Assembly: GCA_001799195.1 (NCBI GenBank)
Contig: MGSU01000261.1
Span: forward strand, 1-6,457
DNA from: Deltaproteobacteria bacterium RIFOXYA12_FULL_61_11
Lineage (GTDB): Bacteria; Bdellovibrionota_F; JAHFAK01; YA12-FULL-61-11
DNA: 6,457 bases
Direction of reading: 5' to 3'
Numbering within the stretch: the first letter of the stretch is position 1; each line of letters begins with the position of its first letter. The position numbers and the translations under genes are program-made. Shown one piece after another: positions 1 to 6,364 of this stretch. The notes below the pieces were generated by a model that was given only the letters and a program-made list of their open reading frames with translations, was not told the DNA's origin and made no database searches.

Positions 1-1244
1 CGGACACGAACTTCGTCGAAGAGTTGGGGGACGACGAAGCGGCCGGAGAGGAAGCCGACCAGCTCCAGGCCGATCTGCTTGAGGACGTCGTCGACGCCGA
101 CGATTTCCTCGGCGAGGACGTCGCGGCCAGTTACTTCCTCACCGCCGAGGATGCGGAACCGGCCTTCGATGCTGAGGGCCGGCGAGCCCTGGACCCCGCC
201 AAGAAGGTTCGCGAGCGAGTACTCTACCCCTGCACGACCAAACCGTGCAGGGTCAAGAAAGTAGTCTGGGTCCTGACCCGCGGTGTGGCCCCGGCCCGCT
301 CGGTGGTCGTGGAGAAGCACTTTACCTATTCCTCGGTACGCGGGGCCCGCGACGGAGATCGCAATCTCACCACTGCCTACCGTCCGAACAACGCCGACAA
401 CCCGGGGAAGCCGTTCTGGGTCTTCGCGAAAGTCACGAGGCTGATCCGCTTCGAACACGGAAATCTGAAAGAGATCATCCACAACGAACATTTCGAGGAC
501 CGCAAAGCACGCGCCTATCTCAATGTGCGCAGGGTGTTGCAAAAGCCCCGGCCCGGGGTCGAACGCATCGTCAACCTCCGCACCTATCAGACGAATGGCG
601 AAGGAGTCGGTACCGGCGAGGTAACCCGGCGCGTCGTCTTTACCAACGGCAGTATCCGCCAGCACATCACCACCTTCACCCGTACCGCCGGGGTGGACAA
701 GGGCGAATTCAAAGGACTAGACCGGAAGGGGCGTCGCCGCAGCGGCAGCTTCGAGATCAAACGCAAGGGCGACGGTTGCCCCATCAACGACGAAGGCACC
801 ATGGCCCTGGTCCTGATCTATCCGGCCCCCGTGACCACCACGAACTTGCCCGACTTCCTCAGGGCAGAAGAACAGGGGGATGTTGCGGTTTCCAGTACCA
901 CAACTGCTGTGGTGCCCCTGACCAGGAAACGCGAACGGCTCGACATCACCTTGGGGAGTGGCAAGCGCACGACCAAGGGGACCTTGACCATGTCGAACGA
1001 CACGAAGCGCACGAAAGAAACCGTGCAGACCATCATCCGTCCGCTCGCCTGTGCCAATTACCAGGGTCGTTACAAGGCCACGGTCATGGGCACCAAGTAC
1101 AACCGGGCCACCATCGACCTCATTCGTCAGGTTTGGCAAGGCTTTACCAGGACCCATGGGGTGATCACCAACCGCGACGGTACGAGGAAGAAGGTCGATT
1201 TCGTGGCCTACCAAGGTGTGCGCCTCGGGAAGAAGTTCCAGTAA
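1..1244 (+). CDS. Hypothetical protein, 5'-truncated by window edge; acidic N-terminus and beta-rich basic body
   Basis: I do not recognise this protein. The reading frame is open from nt 3 to the TAA at 1242-1244. The first possible start inside the window is a TTG at 24, with no clear ribosome binding site. Sense codons precede it and no ATG occurs in frame until about nt 800, so the true start probably lies left of the window. The first ~50 visible residues are very rich in Asp, Glu and Ala. A CTTKPC pair of cysteines follows near nt 231, then a Lys/Arg- and Thr-rich body to the end. That body contains recurring strand-turn-strand stretches with Asn-Gly, Gly-Ser or Asp-Gly turns (about nt 633-720, 930-1010 and 1158-1210), resembling amphipathic beta-sheet repeats. 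No catalytic motif or membrane segment is visible. Without the N-terminus I cannot say whether it is exported. It is convergent with nadE, 22 nt apart. The coding assignment is fairly secure from ORF length; the function is unknown. Confidence 0.75.
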   Translation, partial: DTNFVEELGDDEAAGEEADQLQADLLEDVVDADDFLGEDVAASYFLTAEDAEPAFDAEGRRALDPAKKVRERVLYPCTTKPCRVKKVVWVLTRGVAPARSVVVEKHFTYSSVRGARDGDRNLTTAYRPNNADNPGKPFWVFAKVTRLIRFEHGNLKEIIHNEHFEDRKARAYLNVRRVLQKPRPGVERIVNLRTYQTNGEGVGTGEVTRRVVFTNGSIRQHITTFTRTAGVDKGEFKGLDRKGRRRSGSFEIKRKGDGCPINDEGTMALVLIYPAPVTTTNLPDFLRAEEQGDVAVSSTTTAVVPLTRKRERLDITLGSGKRTTKGTLTMSNDTKRTKETVQTIIRPLACANYQGRYKATVMGTKYNRATIDLIRQVWQGFTRTHGVITNRDGTRKKVDFVAYQGVRLGKKFQ

Positions 1245-1266
1245 TCCGCCAGGTTCCCGCAGGCAG

Positions 1267-2067
1267 TTACTTCACCCCTTTCAATGAACATATCGGTGGC
1301 ATGCGGAGTTTGTGGGCGCTGGCGAGGTGCCGTCGCAGGTAGAGTTGTGCCACCTCGCATTGCCGAGAGGAAAGACCTGGGATTTCTTGGAGCCCTTGCA
1401 GAGTCAGACCGGGATGACTGTTCTGGAGGGTCAGGGCCCACTCCAACTCGGCGTAGCTCGCGCCGATTTGTTCCTCGTCGCTGGGGCTTCCTTCCCAGAG
1501 GCCGTCCGTGGGCGCGGCCCGGCGAATACCCTCGGAAACCCCGAGAAAGGCGCCGAGTTCGTAGACCTCGGATTTGACGAGGTCGCCGATGGGCGAGAGG
1601 TCCACGCCCCCGTCCCCGTACTTGGTGAAGAAACCGACCCCGAAGTCCTCGATCTTATTGCCGGTGCCGCACACCAGAGCCGAGGAGGCATTGGCCGCGG
1701 CATAGAGCGCGGTCATGCGCAGGCGCGAGCGGGCGTTCGCCAGGGCCAGAGGAGTTCGAAAGTCCTCGGGCAGGTCCTCGGTCAGTCGATCGAAGGTCAA
1801 GGTGAGGTCGAGGGTCCTTGGGGTGACGTTCACGAAGGTCGTGTCCAGGAAGGTGAGATGCTCGGAGGCCAGAGCGAGTTGGCCGGGAGCTTGGTGGATC
1901 GGTAGGCTGAGGGCGGTGACCGGCAGGCCGGTGTGGCCGCACAGGGTCGAGCAGACCGCCGAATCGATGCCCCCAGAAACGCCGATGACGAGGCCGTGCT
2001 GCCCGGCCTCCCGCACCTGCCGGCAGAGCCAGGTGACGAGGTGGTGCGTTACACTCCCGCAGTCCAT
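1267..2067 (-). CDS. nadE: NH3-dependent NAD+ synthetase
   Basis: This enzyme makes NAD+ in the cytoplasm from nicotinic acid adenine dinucleotide, ATP and ammonia, the final step of NAD biosynthesis. From the ATG at 2067 it has 266 residues, the size of the short ammonia-using form; no N-terminal nitrilase (glutaminase) domain is present. The ATP-pyrophosphatase P-loop SGGIDS is at about residues 31-36. The family motif NARSRLRM is at 111-118. GTGNKIEDFGVGFFTKYGDGG (about 134-154) runs into DLSPIGDLVKSEVY (156-169), and PTDGLWEG is at 186-193. An in-frame GTG at 2091 would add eight residues and overlap the upstream lipoprotein gene by 8 nt. I prefer the ATG because AGGG lies 8 nt before it and conserved sequence starts only later. 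It begins 16 nt after the lipoprotein stop, so the two are probably co-transcribed. All key motifs are intact. Confidence 0.96.
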   Translation of the reverse strand: MDCGSVTHHLVTWLCRQVREAGQHGLVIGVSGGIDSAVCSTLCGHTGLPVTALSLPIHQAPGQLALASEHLTFLDTTFVNVTPRTLDLTLTFDRLTEDLPEDFRTPLALANARSRLRMTALYAAANASSALVCGTGNKIEDFGVGFFTKYGDGGVDLSPIGDLVKSEVYELGAFLGVSEGIRRAAPTDGLWEGSPSDEEQIGASYAELEWALTLQNSHPGLTLQGLQEIPGLSSRQCEVAQLYLRRHLASAHKLRMPPICSLKGVK

Positions 2068-2083
2068 GGTGCTTTCCCTGAGT

Positions 2084-2746
2084 TCAATCACTCGTGGGGA
2101 GGACCTGGTACTCCCCGACCTCTGCCGTGCCCTGTTGGCCGAGGAGATCGACCTCGGAGACGGTGAAGGAGATACGGTCCCCCTTGTTCAGCCCGGGCAG
2201 TACGGTTTCCTCCGCACCATAGCCGGCGAGGAGGTGGTAGATATAGTACTCACCCTCGAGCCCGATCCCTCCCTCTTTTGGCGGCGTGTATGAGACCGTG
2301 TTCCCTTGGGTCGTCTCGGTTCCTTCCAGAATGCGGCGCAGTTTGGCAGGGCGGGCGCTGTAGCGCAACCGGAGGGTGAGTTCTTGCCCCACGCTCAGGC
2401 GCAGCACGGATTGGGGATCCTCGGCGCGATCGAGGGCCGTGATCTCGACCTTGGCACTGTCGGCGGGGTCGTTCGGCCCCTGTTCAAAGATCGTATCGAG
2501 GGTCACTTCCACTACTTCTGCCGTAACCACGGCTGAGGCCGCGCGGGCCAGGCCGGGCTCCGGTGTACCCTCGTCCGGCAGTCCACTAGGGGGGGGGGGG
2601 TACGTCTGCGCGGTGGACGTATCTTGATTATTCGTCATCGAGGAGGGGAGGGCATTGTTGCCACTGGTGCGGTCCCCATCCTCGGAGGCCGGTTCGCAGC
2701 CGTAGGTCAACCCGAGAGCGAGCGCGAAGGCCAAGAGGGTCTTCAT
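2084..2746 (-). CDS. Small lipoprotein of unknown function with a C12 homopolymer in its coding strand
   Basis: The ATG at 2746 is preceded by GAGGAA at 7-nt spacing, a strong ribosome binding site, so I reject the longer frame reaching 2842. The 220-residue product starts MKTLLAFALALGLTYGC, a short signal peptide whose LTYGC fits a permissive lipobox. Cys17 would be lipidated after signal peptidase II cleavage. Residue +2 is Glu, so outer-membrane sorting is likely in a Gram-negative. Residues 18-70 form a low-complexity Ser/Asn/Thr/Pro/Glu linker with four prolines at 50-53. These come from 12 consecutive C on the coding strand (2589-2600). Residues ~72-220 look like one compact beta-rich domain: VVTAEVVEVTL, then a VGQELTLRLRY strand, and GDRISFTVSEVDL near the end. 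I recognise no family. It lies directly upstream of nadE. One base more or less in the C tract would truncate the protein in the linker. Confidence 0.87.
   Translation of the reverse strand: MKTLLAFALALGLTYGCEPASEDGDRTSGNNALPSSMTNNQDTSTAQTYPPPPSGLPDEGTPEPGLARAASAVVTAEVVEVTLDTIFEQGPNDPADSAKVEITALDRAEDPQSVLRLSVGQELTLRLRYSARPAKLRRILEGTETTQGNTVSYTPPKEGGIGLEGEYYIYHLLAGYGAEETVLPGLNKGDRISFTVSEVDLLGQQGTAEVGEYQVLPTSD
2589..2600. repeat. Homopolymer G12 (C12 on the coding strand of the lipoprotein gene)
   Basis: Twelve uninterrupted G on the plus strand encode the four prolines at residues 50-53 of the lipoprotein. In the present length the gene is in frame. I worked out the alternatives by hand: 13 C puts a TAG immediately after the tract, and 11 C leads to a TAG at 2514-2512, so either change ends the protein in the linker. 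Long mononucleotide tracts are classic slipped-strand sites and also sequencing-error sites; the sequence alone cannot tell which applies. Confidence 0.95.
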
Positions 2747-2779
2747 GGCAGGGTTCCTCGAAGAGTTACAACTGGGGGT

Positions 2780-2809
2780 AAGGTAGCCTAAAGAGCAGGA
2801 CTCTGACAA
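2780..2809 (-). promoter_or_regulatory. Possible sigma70-type promoter for the lipoprotein-nadE unit
   Basis: On the minus strand TTGTCA (2809-2804, five of six matches to the -35 consensus) is followed after 18 nt by TACCTT (2785-2780, three of six matches to the -10 consensus). Transcription would start roughly 25-30 nt before the lipoprotein ATG at 2746, a sensible leader length. The -10 match is poor, so this is only a candidate. Confidence 0.25.
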
Positions 2810-2815
2810 GTCGTG

Positions 2816-2827
2816 CGACCACGGTCG
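2816..2827. promoter_or_regulatory. Short palindrome in the divergent intergenic region, possible operator
   Basis: CGACC and GGTCG form a perfect inverted repeat separated by two bases. It sits a few bases outside the candidate -35 box of the lipoprotein promoter and upstream of the candidate promoter for the radical SAM gene. Its position would suit a regulator binding between divergent promoters. Arms of five bases arise often by chance in GC-rich DNA. Confidence 0.2.
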
Positions 2828-2853
2828 TTCTCGACAGCTCAACCGGACGAACC

Positions 2854-2882
2854 TTGCCGAACGGCCGAAGAGCGATTAGATT
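2854..2882 (+). promoter_or_regulatory. Possible sigma70-type promoter for the radical SAM-rudS unit
   Basis: TTGCCG (2854-2859) and TAGATT (2877-2882) are spaced by 17 nt, each with four of six consensus matches. This would give a leader of about 65 nt before the radical SAM ATG at 2954. The location in the 207-bp divergent gap is what adds weight; the boxes themselves are ordinary. Confidence 0.3.
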
Positions 2883-2953
2883 AGCCCAGGATTACGCTCT
2901 CTGGAAGCAGGATGGAAGGAGCGATGTACCCACTCGTGGACGCAGGATGAAGG

Positions 2954-4129
2954 ATGAACAACCGGAACCCCGCTGAGCGGCGCTCGCGGTTTTTGCCGAT
3001 AGCCTGGAACTGTTTGGTGAACCGACGTTCGCCGATGGGCTTGATCCACTTCGTGACCAACCGCTGCAACGCGAAGTGTGCCCATTGCTTCCACGGATAC
3101 GGCCGCGAGGTCGAACAGACCGCTCGAACCGGCTTGTTCTCACATCCCGGTGACGCCGAGTTGCGCCTCGATGAGCTCGAGCAGCTCGCTCGGCACCTCG
3201 GTCCTTGCCTGTTCAATGTCAACCTCAGCGGCGGCGAGCCCTTCCTGCGCGAGGACCTCGAGGCCATCGGCCGAGCCTACCTCGGACTCGGAGGGGCGGC
3301 TTCCCTCTTTGTCAGCACCAACGGCAGTTTTCCCGAACGCGCCCTCTCGTTGGCCAGGATGGTCGCCGTGGAGTATCCTGACCGCGTGCTCTTCCTGTCC
3401 ATCTCCTTGGACGACTTGCCCGAGCGGCACGACCGCGCCAGAGGGATCCCCGGCCTCTTCGAAAACGCACTCGCGACCTACCATCGCGCGAGGGAGGTTG
3501 CCTCCAACGTGCGTTGCCTGATCAACCTGACTGTGTCCGAGTACAACTACCGCAGCGCTGCGGCCGCGTATCATCACCTCATCCGGGATTGCGGCGTGCG
3601 GAACCTCACCCTCGGGATGGCCAGGAACGAGGGTTTCTACACCGCCTCCAAGGGCTTGGAGGCGGAAGTCCTGGCCACGCTCGAAGCAGTGCAAGGCTTC
3701 CTCCGGAAGGACCGACGGGCCGGACGTCTCGAGAGTCCGTCGGAGGCGAGCGGCCTCTTGGCCACCATGCACGAGGCCAAGAACCGACTCCAGACCCAGT
3801 TCCTCGAGAACCAGCGACGCCAGCCGGGCTATGTGCTCGCGTGCCGGGCCGCGGCGCTCTTCGGCATCCTCGGGCCGAGCGGCGAGGTTTTTCCCTGTGA
3901 ATTGGTGCCGCGTTCTCTGGGTAATGTGCGGGATTATTATTACGAATTCATTGACTTGTGGCACGATTCCAAGGCCGAGGCCATGCGCACTTGGATCGCG
4001 ACGACCCGTTGTCACTGTACCTACGAATGCGCCTGGACCTACAACCTGCTCGCCGACTGGGGTTGTCTCGGAGCCATGGCCGGCCTGGGGTTGTGCACGA
4101 GGATCGGTCGGCCGCGCACCGACGGGTGA
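2954..4129 (+). CDS. Radical SAM protein with SPASM-like auxiliary cluster region
   Basis: This is a radical S-adenosylmethionine enzyme of 391 residues; its substrate is unknown. The cluster-binding CxxxCxxC is at Cys38, Cys42 and Cys45 within TNRCNAKCAHCF. The SAM-binding GGEP is at 93-96, a strand ending STNGS is at 121-125, and SLDDLPERHD is at 151-160, as in the partial TIM barrel of SPASM/Twitch-type enzymes. The tail carries Cys297, Cys315 (GEVFPCE), then Cys353, Cys355 and Cys359 (CHCTYEC), suitable for at least one auxiliary iron-sulfur cluster. The ATG at 2954 is preceded by AGGA at about 6 nt; a later in-frame ATG (residue 28) would leave almost nothing before the core, so I keep the first. 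The TGA at 4127-4129 is 3 nt before the rudS start, implying one transcript. Related tails occur in peptide-, carbohydrate- and RNA-modifying radical SAM enzymes, so the family alone does not set a substrate. No signal peptide is present. Confidence 0.92.
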   Translation: MNNRNPAERRSRFLPIAWNCLVNRRSPMGLIHFVTNRCNAKCAHCFHGYGREVEQTARTGLFSHPGDAELRLDELEQLARHLGPCLFNVNLSGGEPFLREDLEAIGRAYLGLGGAASLFVSTNGSFPERALSLARMVAVEYPDRVLFLSISLDDLPERHDRARGIPGLFENALATYHRAREVASNVRCLINLTVSEYNYRSAAAAYHHLIRDCGVRNLTLGMARNEGFYTASKGLEAEVLATLEAVQGFLRKDRRAGRLESPSEASGLLATMHEAKNRLQTQFLENQRRQPGYVLACRAAALFGILGPSGEVFPCELVPRSLGNVRDYYYEFIDLWHDSKAEAMRTWIATTRCHCTYECAWTYNLLADWGCLGAMAGLGLCTRIGRPRTDG

Positions 4130-4132
4130 ACG

Positions 4133-5092
4133 ATGGAAGCCTCTCCCCTCGGTCCGGTCCGCGTGTTGGTCAGCGCCTGTCTCCTCGGCGAAGAGGTTCG
4201 GTACGACGGGAAGCACACGTACGACGCCTTCCTGGTGGAACAGTTAGGGCGCCATGTCGTGTGGGAGGGCATTTGCCCCGAGCGGGACAGCGGTATGCCC
4301 ATCCCGCGACCCCCGATGCGGCTTATCGGCGAAGCTGCCGCCCCACGGCTCATCAGCCGTACCGGGGCTGATCTGACCGAACAGATGCAGCGTTTCATAG
4401 AGAGAAAACTGGCGGCCCTCGAGGCGATCGAGTTGTGCGGCTATGTGTGCAAGTCCAATTCGCCCAGCTCGGGTATGACCCAGGTACACATCTATGACGA
4501 GCAAGGCCGGGCTGCCGGCACAGGTTCGGGACTTTTTACGGCTGCCTTCCTACGGCGCTTTCCCCTGATCCCGGTGGAAGAAGAAGGCCGTTTGCGCGAT
4601 GCTCGGTTGCGCGAGGCCTTCATCGAGAGGCTCTTCTGCCGACGGCGCTGGCTCGATCTGATGGCCTCGGGACCCGATCGCGGCACCTTGGTTGAGTTCC
4701 ACACCGAGCACAAGTTCCTCCTCCTATCGCATGGTCGCCGCGGGTATACCGAACTGGGTCGGTTGGTCGCCGCTGCCAAGGACTACGAACCGCAAACCCT
4801 GTTCGCGACCTACGAAAAGATGTTCATGGCAACTCTGGCCCAACCGAGTACGGTGAAGAAGGTTCTCGACGTCCTGCAACACCTGCTCGGCTTCTTCAAG
4901 GAACAACTCAGCGGAGACGAGAAACGCGAACTGCTCGAAACCTTCGAAACCTATCGCCGTTCTCAGGTGCCTTTGATCGTGCCGCTCACCCTGATCCAAC
5001 AGTACGTGCGCAAGTACGAGGTGACCTATCTCGCCCGTCAGGTGTATCTCTCGCCCTATCCGGCCGACCTGATGCTGCGCAACAGTCTGTGA
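4133..5092 (+). CDS. rudS: TudS (DUF523)-DUF1722 fusion, tRNA 4-thiouridine desulfidase (RudS-type)
   Basis: The 319-residue protein joins two domains. The N-terminal TudS/DUF523 domain (about 9-150) shows VSACLLGEEVRYDG at 13-26, CPE at 48-50, a PIPRPP loop at 56-61, KSNSPSSG at 107-114 and GTGSGLF at 129-135. The C-terminal DUF1722 (YbgA-like) domain (about 183-317) shows LVEFHTEHKFLLLSHG near 186-201 and ends YLSPYPADLMLRN. TudS proteins are [4Fe-4S] desulfidases acting on thiouracil. Fusions with DUF1722 (RudS) remove sulfur from 4-thiouridine in tRNA, with DUF1722 proposed to bind the tRNA. Cys16 and Cys48 are probable cluster ligands. The usual third Cys of SPSCG is Ser113 here, while Cys102 and Cys106 lie just before it. 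Length matches the fusion family. The ATG at 4133 follows the radical SAM stop by 3 nt, with a modest GGGTGA as ribosome binding site. Family assignment is secure; the exact substrate is inferred from the family. Confidence 0.92.
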   Translation: MEASPLGPVRVLVSACLLGEEVRYDGKHTYDAFLVEQLGRHVVWEGICPERDSGMPIPRPPMRLIGEAAAPRLISRTGADLTEQMQRFIERKLAALEAIELCGYVCKSNSPSSGMTQVHIYDEQGRAAGTGSGLFTAAFLRRFPLIPVEEEGRLRDARLREAFIERLFCRRRWLDLMASGPDRGTLVEFHTEHKFLLLSHGRRGYTELGRLVAAAKDYEPQTLFATYEKMFMATLAQPSTVKKVLDVLQHLLGFFKEQLSGDEKRELLETFETYRRSQVPLIVPLTLIQQYVRKYEVTYLARQVYLSPYPADLMLRNSL

Positions 5093-5104
5093 TTATTTAG
5101 GTAA

Positions 5105-5131
5105 AGGGGAATAGGACGAACACGCTCCCCT
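5105..5131. terminator. Weak hairpin between convergent genes, possible bidirectional terminator
   Basis: AGGGGA (5105-5110) and TCCCCT (5126-5131) are perfectly complementary arms around a 15-nt loop, located 12 nt after the rudS stop and about 30 nt past the end of the HD-GYP gene. The position between convergent genes fits termination. No good U-run follows in the plus direction; in the minus direction TTTACC and a short A/T-rich stretch follow. The large loop makes it weak. Confidence 0.3.
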
Positions 5132-5142
5132 GCATCGAAGCC

Positions 5143-5163
5143 AACCAACTCGTGAACCAACTC
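5143..5163. repeat. Two 9-bp direct repeats, AACCAACTC
   Basis: AACCAACTC occurs at 5143-5151 and 5155-5163, separated by GTG. The second copy overlaps the stop codon of the HD-GYP gene (5162-5164). Probably a small local duplication; no function is apparent. Confidence 0.5.
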
Positions 5164-6259
5164 ACCACGGGGCGAAATTGAAGGTGTAGTGCTTTTCCTC
5201 GAAGAGCCTGATGGCCACGTCGACCACCGCGGGGTCGTAGAGTTCACCGCGGTTGCGCAAGATCTCTTCGAGGGCCTTGTCGAGACCGAGGGCGGGACGG
5301 TAGGGGCGATGCGAGGCCATGACCTCGATCACGTCGGCCACGCAGAGGATGCGGGCCTCGAGCAGGATCGCTTCACCGACGAGGCCAGCCGGGTAACCCG
5401 AACCGTTCCAACGTTCGTGGTGCTGCAACACGCTCGGGGCGATCGGCCAGGGGAACTCGATGTTCTTGAGGATGTCGTAGCCGACCTCGGGGTGGAGTTT
5501 GATGATATTAAACTCGATCTCGCTGATCCTGCCCGGTTTCGACAGGATCTCGGCCGGGATGTAGATCTTGCCGATATCGTGGATGATGCCCGCGAGGCGG
5601 ATGCCCTCGACCCGTTTCTCGGGGAGTTGCATCTCTTGGGCGATGGCCTGGGCGAGGTCAGAAACGCGGCGCTGGTGTCCGGCCGTATAGGGATCTCGGA
5701 TCTCGAGGGTCAAGGAGATCGCATGGATGATGCCCTCCATGGTCCGCTGCATCTTGACGAAGCTCTGCCTCAGGTTCTCTTCCTGCTGCTTGTGCGCGGT
5801 GATGTCGCGGATGATGCCCTGGTAGCCCATGGGCTCATGGTCGTCCGAGAGCCACACCGTGGAGGTGAGGAGACAATCGAGCAGCTTGCCATTCTTGTGC
5901 TTGAGCTTCACCTCGTATTCGCGGACGAAACCCTTCTGTTCTATCTCTGACTGGAACCGGGCCCGGTCATGGGGACAGTGATAGAGCTGCGAGGCCTCGC
6001 GGCCGATGATGTCCTCGCGGGAATAACCGAAGAGCTCCAATCCGGCGCGGTTGATGTCGACAAAACGTCCGTCGCGGGACGTCACATAAATGGCATCCCT
6101 CGAGCCCTCGAAGAGGTTGTGCAACATGCGCTCGCCGTCCCGGACCGACTTGTCCATCCCGCTTAACCCATCTAAACGGGTGCGCAATTCCCCGACTTGG
6201 AGAGTAAGGCGATCGAGTTCGGCGAGGAGTTGGGGTTTGGTCCGGCGGTCTTGAGCCAT
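5162..6259 (-). CDS. PAS domain-HD-GYP cyclic-di-GMP phosphodiesterase
   Basis: This 365-residue soluble protein is a predicted signal-controlled hydrolase of cyclic-di-GMP. Residues 8-34 form a short Leu-rich likely coiled coil. A PAS domain spans about 42-155, with DAIYVTSRDGRFVDIN at 55-70, the FGYS loop at 77-80 and a terminal GYQGIIRDIT at 145-154. The HD-GYP domain (about 175-350) has His195 in AGHQRRV, the HDIGK metal motif at 227-231, His256 in KLHPEVGYD, HHERWNGSGYP at 280-290 and Asp309 in CVADV. All expected metal-binding residues are present, so activity is likely. The GYP motif has Asn instead of the more usual Asp in DGxGYP. There is no receiver domain, transmembrane segment or signal peptide, so sensing would be cytoplasmic through the PAS domain; its ligand is not evident. 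The ATG at 6259 has GAGG four nt upstream. It is convergent with rudS and looks monocistronic here. Confidence 0.95.
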   Translation of the reverse strand: MAQDRRTKPQLLAELDRLTLQVGELRTRLDGLSGMDKSVRDGERMLHNLFEGSRDAIYVTSRDGRFVDINRAGLELFGYSREDIIGREASQLYHCPHDRARFQSEIEQKGFVREYEVKLKHKNGKLLDCLLTSTVWLSDDHEPMGYQGIIRDITAHKQQEENLRQSFVKMQRTMEGIIHAISLTLEIRDPYTAGHQRRVSDLAQAIAQEMQLPEKRVEGIRLAGIIHDIGKIYIPAEILSKPGRISEIEFNIIKLHPEVGYDILKNIEFPWPIAPSVLQHHERWNGSGYPAGLVGEAILLEARILCVADVIEVMASHRPYRPALGLDKALEEILRNRGELYDPAVVDVAIRLFEEKHYTFNFAPW

Positions 6260-6364
6260 GTTGCCTCGCTCCTCGGTGGTCCGTCTTTTGTTGATCTTGG
6301 TGCGGTGACCCTAACCCGACGTAGGGGTTGGCCGGATGTTCCTCCTACCATTTCATCGATAGCG

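Noticed and set aside
1232-1273. Complementary GAAGT/ACTTC and AGTAA/TTACT around the convergent stop codons as a terminator
   Set aside because: The arms are short, the interior pairs poorly and there is no U-run; the match partly reflects the two TAA stops.
245-1342. Long alternative-frame ORF overlapping the first gene
   Set aside because: It overlaps the frame of the better-supported gene and has low-complexity Arg/His/Pro/Gly composition typical of an off-frame read of GC-rich DNA.
1312-1905. Plus-strand ORF opposite nadE
   Set aside because: The minus-strand frame contains all NadE motifs; this frame is its shadow.
2747-2842. Longer N-terminus of the lipoprotein starting at 2842
   Set aside because: It would bury a good signal peptide and a strong GAGGAA ribosome binding site inside the protein, and would cover the divergent promoter region.
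3926-3957. AT-rich patch inside the radical SAM gene
   Set aside because: It encodes a Tyr-rich segment in frame within a normal protein; no break or insertion is evident.
3140-4216. Minus-strand ORF of 358 codons opposite the radical SAM gene
   Set aside because: The plus strand carries clear radical SAM motifs; the minus-strand translation has no recognisable motif and is an antisense shadow.
5425-5470. Asn for Asp in the GYP motif as a sign of inactivity
   Set aside because: The metal-binding His and Asp residues are all present and this position varies among HD-GYP proteins, so it does not argue for loss of function.
5189-5950. Plus-strand ORF of 253 codons opposite the HD-GYP gene
   Set aside because: Antisense shadow rich in Asp, Glu and Leu, a common artefact in such DNA; the opposite strand has intact PAS and HD-GYP motifs.
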